Under the pieces are notes generated by a model that had not been told where the DNA came from, ran no database searches, and was given only the letters and a program-made list of their open reading frames with translations. Positions 4,425-10,601 of a stretch of DNA of 10,601 nucleotides are shown here, piece after piece (position 1 is the first letter of the stretch; every line of letters begins with the position of its first letter). Origin of the DNA: 2-12-FULL-42-15 sp964196565 (lineage in GTDB: Bacteria; Pseudomonadota; Gammaproteobacteria; Coxiellales; Coxiellaceae); NCBI GenBank assembly GCA_964196565.1, contig CAXMUH010000056.1, positions 1 through 10,601 of the forward strand, written 5' to 3'. A program made the translations under genes and the position numbers.

Positions 4425-6797
4425 TTGAAACGCAACAAGAAAAATAAAAAAATCCGAGAGAACAAAAAAAGCACAGGGGAAGTGGCAGGGTCTTACCTTA
4501 GAGTTTATGTTCAGCACTTATTGCGCGAAGGGATGTTAATTTTTACCTTGGCGGCAGCGTTTTTTCTATTTGTTGCCCTGTTTAGCTATCATCGAGTCGA
4601 TTCAGGCTGGTCACATGCAACTCAAGCGAAACACGTTATTAATTCAGCGGGTAGGGTGGGCGCCTGGATTTCGGATTTATTTCTGTATATTTTTGGCTAC
4701 TTTGCTTATGTGTTCCCATTACTATTAGGTTATGGTGCTTGGCATGCGTACCGTTTAAAGCGCCTTGAAGTCACGAAAAAGCACCGTTACTTTATTTTAA
4801 TTTTTCGACTGCTGGGATTTGTTGCCATTTTATCTGCAGGCTGTTCGCTGATCAGCATTCATATCTGGGTAGCATTTTCAGCTTTACCTTATAGTTCAGG
4901 TGGTATTTTGGGTAGCGTAATTGCGGCTGGACTCGTGTCGTCGTTTAATTTATTTGGTGCTAATTTAATATTGATCGCGATACTTTTTATTGGAATGACA
5001 TTATTTTCAGGTTTTTCATGGTTGAAGTTAGTGGAATATATGGGGGCGGCTTCAATTTGGTTATGGCAAAAATCATATCAAGCAATTAAAGCATCTGATC
5101 CATCTAAATTCAAACTGTTATTCAGTTGGTTAAAGCGAAAAGATAAACCTAAGGTTGAGATACAAACGGACCCTAAAGTCGCTGAGCTTATTGCATCATT
5201 TGCGCCGACTCTAGAAACACCAATAGATCTTGTACCGGCCCCTGAATTAAATATGCAAATGAGCGAAAACCTGCGTAAGCTGAAAAAAATTCGTGGTAAG
5301 CCGGGTATTCTACCTAAAATTGAATTACTAGATTCTCCACCCAAAAATCAAAAGTTAACTTTTGATAGACAAGTGCTAGAGCAGAAGTCACGTGAACTTG
5401 AGCTTCGCCTAAATGATTTCAATGTTGCCGCACAAGTCGTGGCAGTGCATCCTGGGCCTGTGGTAACCCGTTATGAATTGCAGTTAGCCGCTGGAACAAA
5501 GGTTAATAAAATCACTGCGTTATCAAAAGACCTTGCTAGATCACTTTCAGTTGTTAGCGTGCGTGTGGTCGAGGTGATACCGGGTAAATCAGTGATTGGC
5601 TTAGAGCTTCCTAATGAGAATCGCCAGGTGGTATTACTAAAAGAAGTGATCGCTAGCAAACAATATAATAATGCGCGTTCTGCGTTAACCTTAGCCTTAG
5701 GTAAAGATATTGCCGGATTACCGATCGTGGTAGATTTGGCTAAAATGCCACATTTATTAGTTGCAGGAACCACCGGTTCCGGTAAGTCTGTTTGTTTAAA
5801 TGCTATGTTGTTAAGCCTTCTTTATAAATCGACACCAGATCAGCTGCGTTTAATTTTAATTGATCCAAAAATGCTCGAACTCTCCATTTATGATGGCATT
5901 CCGCATTTATTGGCGCCGGTGGTGACCGATATGCGCGATGCGGCAACCGCTTTGCGATGGTGTGTGGTTGAAATGGAGCGGCGTTATCGCTTAATGGCAT
6001 CGTTTGGTGTGCGTAATATTGCCGGATTTAACATTAAGGTCAATGAGGCAAAAAAACGGGGTCAGCCACTTTATGATCCATTGCTAGCAAAAGAGTCTGA
6101 GAATAAAACTGAATTAATGCCATTACCGCAAATTGTCGTCTTGGCGGATGAGTTTGCAGACATGATGGTCGTGGTCGGGAAAAAGGTCGAGACGTTAATT
6201 TCGCGCTTGGCGCAAAAAGCTCGGGCTGCTGGAATTCATTTAATACTGGCGACACAAAGACCCTCTGTTGATGTTATTACCGGTTTAATTAAAGCCAATA
6301 TTCCGACTCGCATCGCCTTTCAAGTTTCATCAAAAGTTGACTCAAGAACAATTCTTGATCAACAAGGTGCCGATCAATTATTGGGCTATGGTGATATGTT
6401 GTATTTGCCGCCCGGCAGTGGATTGCCAGTGCGTGTGCATGGGGCTTATGTGCACGATGATGAAGTGCATCGGGTAGTTGCCTATCTTAAAGAAGGTGGT
6501 GGACCTGAATATGTTGAAGAGGTACTGGATTCCAATGCGGGGGCGGATGCTAGTGGTTACACTCAGGCTGTTTTTGGTACAGCCGATGAAGATGGTGAAA
6601 AAGATCCACTTTATGATCAAACTGTGGATGCGGTGGTGCGATCGCGTCGGGTTTCGATTTCAAGTGTTCAGCGTCGATTCAAAATCGGGTATAATCGAGC
6701 AGCGAGGATTGTTGAGGCGATGGAAGTTGCTGGTGTGGTCAGTACAATGGAGACCAACGGTAACCGCGAAGTGTTAGCGCCTCCCATCAAAGAATAG
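4425..6797 (+). CDS. ftsK: DNA translocase FtsK
   Basis: A septum-anchored hexameric motor that pumps chromosomal DNA toward dif and activates XerCD recombination during division. It has 790 residues: a very basic N-terminus (KRNKKNKKIRENKK), four or five membrane helices between about 36 and 198, and a short linker of about 100 residues. The alpha/beta motor domains follow, with Walker A GTTGSGKS at 448-455 and Walker B VLADEFAD at 572-579, plus RLAQKARAAGIHLILATQRPS. The winged-helix gamma domain, at about 727-785, contains SRRVSISSVQRRFKIGYNRAARI and ends in GNREVLAP. This domain reads the polar KOPS sequences. E. coli FtsK is 1329 residues because of a long Pro/Gln linker; the short linker here is common in other gammaproteobacteria. 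Translation starts at a TTG with a strong ribosome binding site, which may limit expression. It is the first gene of the run ending at serS. Confidence 0.97.
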   Translation: MKRNKKNKKIRENKKSTGEVAGSYLRVYVQHLLREGMLIFTLAAAFFLFVALFSYHRVDSGWSHATQAKHVINSAGRVGAWISDLFLYIFGYFAYVFPLLLGYGAWHAYRLKRLEVTKKHRYFILIFRLLGFVAILSAGCSLISIHIWVAFSALPYSSGGILGSVIAAGLVSSFNLFGANLILIAILFIGMTLFSGFSWLKLVEYMGAASIWLWQKSYQAIKASDPSKFKLLFSWLKRKDKPKVEIQTDPKVAELIASFAPTLETPIDLVPAPELNMQMSENLRKLKKIRGKPGILPKIELLDSPPKNQKLTFDRQVLEQKSRELELRLNDFNVAAQVVAVHPGPVVTRYELQLAAGTKVNKITALSKDLARSLSVVSVRVVEVIPGKSVIGLELPNENRQVVLLKEVIASKQYNNARSALTLALGKDIAGLPIVVDLAKMPHLLVAGTTGSGKSVCLNAMLLSLLYKSTPDQLRLILIDPKMLELSIYDGIPHLLAPVVTDMRDAATALRWCVVEMERRYRLMASFGVRNIAGFNIKVNEAKKRGQPLYDPLLAKESENKTELMPLPQIVVLADEFADMMVVVGKKVETLISRLAQKARAAGIHLILATQRPSVDVITGLIKANIPTRIAFQVSSKVDSRTILDQQGADQLLGYGDMLYLPPGSGLPVRVHGAYVHDDEVHRVVAYLKEGGGPEYVEEVLDSNAGADASGYTQAVFGTADEDGEKDPLYDQTVDAVVRSRRVSISSVQRRFKIGYNRAARIVEAMEVAGVVSTMETNGNREVLAPPIKE

Positions 6798-6809
6798 CTG
6801 GAATCGATT

Positions 6810-7436
6810 ATGAAAAAACTTAGCCGTATATTTGTATCTGTATTTATTTGCCTGTTTTCGCTTTGTGCCTTGGCAACGCCTAAAAGTGTGCTACAGCTAA
6901 GCGGATTACTTAAAAATTTTTCTACCTATTCCGCGACGTTTAACCAGGTCACTTACAGCGAGCAAGGGCGAGCATTGCAAAAGAGCTATGGCAAAATGCA
7001 GATTAAACGCCCGGGTAAATTTCGTTGGGAGTCGCAAAAACCAACGCATCAGATTTTGGTAACCAATGGCAAAACGTTGTGGATTTATGACGTCGATTTG
7101 GCGCAAGCCACCAAACAAAAATTATCGACTCGAACCACCATCGATCCGGCGATGCTGTTAAGTGGCTCGATAAAAAACTTAAGCGATAATTTTAACATTT
7201 CAGAAAAAGGCTCAAGCCGTGAAATTGTTTTTGAATTAGTGCCTAAAAAAAGCGATCTTGGATTTAAGCAAGTGACTTTAACGTTTGAAAATAAAAAGCT
7301 AAGCCAAATGAAAGTTATTAATAATTTATCGCAAACCACGATTTTTAATTTCACAAATATTAAACTCAATTTACCGATGTCTGATAATTTATTTAACTTT
7401 AAACCAAAGCCGGGTGTGGATATCATTTCACAATGA
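6810..7436 (+). CDS. lolA: Outer-membrane lipoprotein carrier protein LolA
   Basis: A periplasmic chaperone that takes lipoproteins released by the LolCDE ABC transporter and delivers them to LolB in the outer membrane. The 208 residues are close to the family length. A clear Sec signal peptide (MKKLSRIF, hydrophobic core, LCALA) ends at about residue 22, with cleavage before TPKS. The mature part shows LolA hallmarks: FSTYSATFNQVTYSEQGR, then GKMQIKRPGKFRWE, a Pro-Gly-Lys-Phe-Arg-Trp block typical of the family, and LVTNGKTLWIYDVDL. The start ATG 6810 lies 12 nt after the ftsK stop with TGGA 7 nt upstream. The 3' end overlaps rarA by 4 nt (ATGA). Its presence shows a two-membrane (Gram-negative) cell envelope. 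Confidence 0.96.
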   Translation: MKKLSRIFVSVFICLFSLCALATPKSVLQLSGLLKNFSTYSATFNQVTYSEQGRALQKSYGKMQIKRPGKFRWESQKPTHQILVTNGKTLWIYDVDLAQATKQKLSTRTTIDPAMLLSGSIKNLSDNFNISEKGSSREIVFELVPKKSDLGFKQVTLTFENKKLSQMKVINNLSQTTIFNFTNIKLNLPMSDNLFNFKPKPGVDIISQ

Positions 7437-8770
7437 ACGCAATCAACAAACTTGATAAATTTTCCCCATTAGCGACTCGGATGCGACCTTTAACTCTGAG
7501 TGAAGTTGTAGGTCAAGCGCATCTGATTAATGAACATAAGCCTTTGTATCAAGCGGTGCAATCACAAAAGCTGCATTCGATGATTTTATGGGGGCCACCT
7601 GGTAGCGGTAAAACAACACTTGCCCGTGTGTTGGCAAGCAGTGTTGAGGCGAAGTTTGAAACTTTATCTGCAGTGTTAGCCGGGGTTAAAGATATTCGCG
7701 AAGTGGTGGCAAAAGCAAAAGTGCATCGCCAACAAGGCATGTTGACGATTTTATTTGTTGATGAAGTGCATCGATTTAACAAAGCGCAGCAAGACGCTTT
7801 TTTACCGCATGTTGAGTCAGGTGATATTACTTTAATTGGTGCAACCACAGAAAACCCTTCGTTCCAGCTGAATAATGCGTTGCTATCACGCACACGTGTT
7901 TATGTATTAAAACCATTAGCGCAAGATGATTTAATGCTTTTATTACATAAAGCATTAACCGATGTTGAACGTGGTTTGGGGGCGCAATCAATAAAAGTCG
8001 CAGATGATTTATTATTAAAGCTGACTCAATGTGCCGATGGTGACGCACGCCAGGCACTTAATCTACTCGAAATTGCAGCAGATTTTGCAGAAAAAGACGG
8101 TGATGATTTGGTGATTAGCACTGATATGATTGCAGAAGTTTTAAAAACGTCACTTAGGCGCTTTGATCAGCATGGTGACGTGTTTTATGATCAAATTTCA
8201 GCACTGCATAAATCTGTTCGCGGCTCAGATCCGGATGCCGCTTTGTATTGGCTGGCGCGGATGCTCGATGGTGGCTGCGATCCCAATTATATTTTGCGTC
8301 GTGTGTTGCGTATGGCTAGCGAAGACATTGGTAATGCCGATCCTCGAGCATTAGCCTTGGCGATGGATGCCTGGCAAGTTTATGAGCGTTTGGGTAGCCC
8401 TGAGGGCGAACTGGCGATTGCACAAGCGGTGGTGTATTGCGCGGTTGCAGCTAAAAGTAATGCTGTTTATACTGCGATGAATGAGGCGTGCGCTGATGTT
8501 AAGCAAACTGGCAGCCTTGAGGTGCCGATGCATTTACGTAATGCGCCAACCAAGCTATTAAAACAATTAGATCACGGCAAAAATTATCGTTATGCGCATG
8601 ATGAAGCGGATGCCTTTGCAAAAGGCGAATGCTATTTTCCGGAAGCGTTGAAAGATAAGCAATATTATTTTCCAGTGCCGCGTGGATTGGAAATTAAAAT
8701 CAAACAAAAGCTGGATCATTTTAGGGAACTAAATAAAAAAGCACGACAAAAGGAGTTGGTGAAATGTTAA
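7433..8770 (+). CDS. rarA: Replication-associated recombination protein A (RarA/MgsA, AAA+ ATPase)
   Basis: An AAA+ ATPase of the clamp-loader/Mgs1-WRNIP1 family that acts at stalled replication forks and interacts with SSB. The 445 residues match the family length. Seen: MRPLTLSEVVGQAHL at 17-31, Walker A GPPGSGKT at 54-61, Walker B LFVDEVHRF at 107-115 (D110, E111), sensor 1 GATTENPSF at 136-144, then NNALLSRTRV with the likely arginine finger. The C-terminal tetramerisation region includes LRRFDQHGDVFYDQISALHKS, GSDPDAALYWLARML and RMASEDIGNADPRAL, all typical of RarA. The ATG overlaps the lolA stop (ATGA) without a strong ribosome binding site, so translational coupling is likely. The last 7 nt overlap crcB, and the crcB ribosome binding site lies inside the end of this gene. 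Confidence 0.96.
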   Translation: MNAINKLDKFSPLATRMRPLTLSEVVGQAHLINEHKPLYQAVQSQKLHSMILWGPPGSGKTTLARVLASSVEAKFETLSAVLAGVKDIREVVAKAKVHRQQGMLTILFVDEVHRFNKAQQDAFLPHVESGDITLIGATTENPSFQLNNALLSRTRVYVLKPLAQDDLMLLLHKALTDVERGLGAQSIKVADDLLLKLTQCADGDARQALNLLEIAADFAEKDGDDLVISTDMIAEVLKTSLRRFDQHGDVFYDQISALHKSVRGSDPDAALYWLARMLDGGCDPNYILRRVLRMASEDIGNADPRALALAMDAWQVYERLGSPEGELAIAQAVVYCAVAAKSNAVYTAMNEACADVKQTGSLEVPMHLRNAPTKLLKQLDHGKNYRYAHDEADAFAKGECYFPEALKDKQYYFPVPRGLEIKIKQKLDHFRELNKKARQKELVKC

Positions 8771-9159
8771 TTATCTGGACTGAAGAATTAACGGCAGTTA
8801 TTCTGGGTGGTGCGCTTGGTTCATTATTACGATTTTTATTCTCGCGTTTTATCAATGATCTGCTTCCTAAAAATTATCCGTGGGGAATTTGGGTGGTGAA
8901 TATTGTAGGCTGTTTGGTAATGGGGGTTATTGCTGCATTATTCCTTCATAAATATCTGAACAGCGCTTTTTTGAGAACATTTATTATGATTGGTTTATTG
9001 GGTGGTTTTACCACTTTTTCGAGTTTTAGTTTAGATAGTCTTACCTTAATTCAAAGCGGCCAATTTGTGACAGCATCACTTTATATTTTATCAACGGTTA
9101 TTTTATCGATTGTGGCGACAGTTATTGGCTTTACAGCAGTAAGCGCCATATTATCTTGA
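8764..9159 (+). CDS. crcB: Fluoride ion channel CrcB/Fluc
   Basis: A small inner-membrane channel that lets fluoride leave the cytoplasm; family members work as antiparallel dimers. The 131 residues form four hydrophobic segments (about 8-28, 38-62, 70-92, 102-129). Family motifs are present: GGALGSLLRF at 15-24 with the conserved Arg23, GIWVVNIVGCLVMG with Asn46, and GFTTFSSFSLDS at 81-92, which includes the central sodium site and the Phe residues lining the pore. Only one copy is seen here, which suggests a homodimeric type. The start ATG 8764 lies within the last 7 nt of rarA and has AGGAG (8751-8755) 8 nt upstream. There is no room for a fluoride riboswitch, so expression should follow the housekeeping operon rather than fluoride. 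Confidence 0.95.
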   Translation: MLIIWTEELTAVILGGALGSLLRFLFSRFINDLLPKNYPWGIWVVNIVGCLVMGVIAALFLHKYLNSAFLRTFIMIGLLGGFTTFSSFSLDSLTLIQSGQFVTASLYILSTVILSIVATVIGFTAVSAILS

Positions 9160-9163
9160 GGAG
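9158..9163 (+). promoter_or_regulatory. Shine-Dalgarno deciding the GTG start of serS
   Basis: GAGGAG lies 6 nt before GTG 9170 and overlaps the crcB TGA stop. The resulting N-terminus MLDPKLLRNE is the standard SerRS beginning, so GTG rather than a later ATG is the start. Confidence 0.8.
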
Positions 9164-9169
9164 AGAATT

Positions 9170-10444
9170 GTGTTAGACCCTAAATTATTGCGAAATGAGA
9201 TTGATGAAATCGCAGAGAGATTAGCTTTTCGCGGATTTAAATTAGATAAGACTCGTTATCTTCAATTAGAAGCAGAGCGTAAAGAGCTTCAGGGTGTGAC
9301 TCAAGAGCTGCAAACCAAACGCAACCAAACCTCAAAACAAATTGGCATATTAAAATCGCGCGGTGAAGATATTCAGCCAGTTTTAAAAGAGGTGGCAACG
9401 CTGGGTGATGAACTTAAAGCAAAAGAAAAACAGCTTGAAGAACTGCAACAACAAATTCTCGATTTTCAGTTGAGCATTCCTAATTTGCCGCATGAAACCG
9501 TGCCGCCGGGTAATTCAGAAGACGATAATGTTGAGGTGCGTAAATGGGGTGAGCCGACAAAATTTGATTTTGCAGCAAAAGACCATGTTGCCTTAGGTGA
9601 GGGCAGCGGTTTACTGGATTTTAAGCGCGCGGCAAAGTTATCCGGTTCTCGTTTTGTGGTGTTGCATGGCAAATTAGCGCAGCTGCAGCGCGCATTGGCG
9701 CAGCTTATGCTGAACGTTCATACCAATGATCATGGTTACGAAGAGACTTATGTGCCTTATTTAGTGCATGAAAAATGTTTATTTGGCACCGGTCAATTAC
9801 CTAAATTTCGCGAAGATCAGTTTAGCATAGCGGGAGAGCATGATTTTACCTTGATCCCAACCGCCGAAGTGTCTGTGGCGAATTTATATCGTGATGAGAT
9901 TATCGAAGCAAGTGATTTACCGATTCAGCGCGTGGCGCACACGCCCTGTTTTCGCTCAGAAGCCGGCTCTTATGGCAAAGATACCAAAGGAATGATTCGT
10001 CAACATCAATTTGAAAAAGTAGAGTTAGTGCAGGTGGTGAAACCTGAAGATTCTTATGCTGCACTCGAAGCGCTTACCGGACACGCCGAGAAAATTTTGC
10101 AACTTTTGGAATTGCCTTATCGAGTCATGAAATTGTGTGCTGGCGACATGGGATTTTCAGCAGCGACGACTTATGATCTTGAGGTCTGGTTGCCGGGGCA
10201 AAACACGTATCGCGAAATTTCATCTTGCAGCAATTGCACAGATTTTCAAGCACGCCGAATGCAAACCCGATGGCGAAATCCCAATACCGGAAAACCAGAA
10301 CTTGTGCACACGTTAAATGGATCGGGTTTAGCCGTTGGCAGAACATTAGTTGCGGTGATGGAAAATTACCAAAATGAAGATGGTAGCATTACCATCCCTG
10401 AAGTTTTGCGGCCTTATTACTTTGGCGAGCATAAACAAATTTAG
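9170..10444 (+). CDS. serS: Serine--tRNA ligase (SerRS)
   Basis: A cytoplasmic class II aminoacyl-tRNA synthetase that charges tRNA-Ser (and tRNA-Sec where present) with serine. At 424 residues it is close to E. coli SerRS (430). Residues 1-110 form the tRNA-binding antiparallel coiled coil, from MLDPKLLRNE through the Glu/Lys/Gln-rich arms (about 28-100) to the conserved SIPNLPHETVPPG. The catalytic domain has TAEV at 231-234 (serine recognition), motif 2 CFRSEAGSYGKDTKGMIRQH with FEKVE ending at 285, the stretch REISSCSNCTDFQARR at 348-363, and motif 3 GSGLAVGRTLVAVMENYQ at 384-401. All key residues are intact. The GTG start lies 10 nt after the crcB stop. It is the last gene of the ftsK run; no strong terminator follows. 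Confidence 0.98.
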   Translation: MLDPKLLRNEIDEIAERLAFRGFKLDKTRYLQLEAERKELQGVTQELQTKRNQTSKQIGILKSRGEDIQPVLKEVATLGDELKAKEKQLEELQQQILDFQLSIPNLPHETVPPGNSEDDNVEVRKWGEPTKFDFAAKDHVALGEGSGLLDFKRAAKLSGSRFVVLHGKLAQLQRALAQLMLNVHTNDHGYEETYVPYLVHEKCLFGTGQLPKFREDQFSIAGEHDFTLIPTAEVSVANLYRDEIIEASDLPIQRVAHTPCFRSEAGSYGKDTKGMIRQHQFEKVELVQVVKPEDSYAALEALTGHAEKILQLLELPYRVMKLCAGDMGFSAATTYDLEVWLPGQNTYREISSCSNCTDFQARRMQTRWRNPNTGKPELVHTLNGSGLAVGRTLVAVMENYQNEDGSITIPEVLRPYYFGEHKQI

Positions 10445-10524
10445 TCTTAGCGCTTGCCATGCTTTTTCTACAAATCAATAAGCTAGGCAGTTCTCGTCCG
10501 CTTACTAATTAAGGCGCTGAGGCT

Positions 10525-10555
10525 ATAACAATTAGTTATTGACACATAACAATTA
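10525..10555. repeat. Direct repeat ATAACAATTA, two copies 21 bp apart
   Basis: Identical 10-mers ATAACAATTA occur at 10525-10534 and 10546-10555. The spacing of 21 bp is two helical turns, so both would face the same side of the DNA. The first copy is also the left part of an inverted repeat ATAAC-AATTA-GTTAT (10525-10539). The copies bracket the -35 hexamer of a candidate promoter, which suggests operator sites. AT-rich sequence makes chance repeats more likely. Confidence 0.45.
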
Positions 10556-10567
10556 TTCAATTTCAAT
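10539..10567 (+). promoter_or_regulatory. Candidate sigma70 promoter reading out of the right edge
   Basis: A perfect -35 TTGACA (10539-10544) is followed after exactly 17 nt by TTCAAT (10562-10567), which matches 4 of 6 bases of the -10 consensus. AT-rich flanks on both sides support promoter character. It is downstream of serS and would transcribe whatever begins to the right of the window. No gene start is visible in the remaining 34 nt. Confidence 0.5.
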
Positions 10568-10601
10568 TATTTTAAACTGGTCTACAATTGCTCAAATAAC
10601 A

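Noticed and set aside
6478..6777. 99-codon plus-strand frame inside ftsK
   Set aside because: Fully nested in the conserved FtsK C-terminus in another frame, with no family resemblance.
10445..10524. Rho-independent terminator after serS
   Set aside because: A T5 run at about 10460 is preceded only by a 3-bp stem, and AAGC/GCTT further on lacks a U-run; no convincing terminator hairpin.

Overview
The window reads as a housekeeping segment of a gammaproteobacterial chromosome with moderately low GC (low-to-mid 40s percent by eye). The gene set and order (clpA, infA, trxB, ftsK, lolA, rarA, serS) match the conserved E. coli neighbourhood clpS-clpA-serW-infA-aat-cydC-cydD-trxB-lrp-ftsK-lolA-rarA-serS. 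Here serW, aat, cydCD and lrp are missing and crcB is inserted between rarA and serS. A compact version of this cluster, a short FtsK and low GC would suit Legionellales (Legionella/Coxiella relatives), but the sequence alone does not fix the genus.

Layout. Positions 1-209 are a leader without a recognisable gene. clpA (210-2465, +) encodes the AAA+ unfoldase of the ClpAP protease. A short convergent gap (2466-2589) follows. Then come three minus-strand genes: an unrecognised small Gly/Ala-rich membrane protein (2590-2901), infA (translation initiation factor IF-1 with an unusual C-terminal tail, 2980-3231) and trxB (thioredoxin reductase, 3340-4293). A divergent promoter region (4294-4424) separates trxB from a tight plus-strand run: ftsK (TTG start), lolA, rarA, crcB and serS (GTG start). 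Gaps in this run are 12 nt or less, or the genes overlap by 4-7 nt, so it is almost certainly co-transcribed. After serS, 157 nt hold no gene but contain a good sigma70-type promoter that reads off the right edge and is flanked by a direct repeat.

How the genes fit together. The plus-strand cluster joins chromosome segregation at the septum (FtsK), lipoprotein trafficking to the outer membrane (LolA), rescue of stalled replication forks (RarA), fluoride export (CrcB) and seryl-tRNA charging (SerS). The minus-strand cluster supplies translation initiation and thiol reduction. ClpA supplies regulated proteolysis.

I found no mobile element, CRISPR array, toxin-antitoxin pair, prophage gene or defence system. 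All large ORFs look intact. The points most worth a second look are the extended IF-1 tail, the orphan membrane protein beside infA, the absence of clpS upstream of clpA, and the repeat-decorated promoter at the right edge. None of these amounts to a demonstrable new system.
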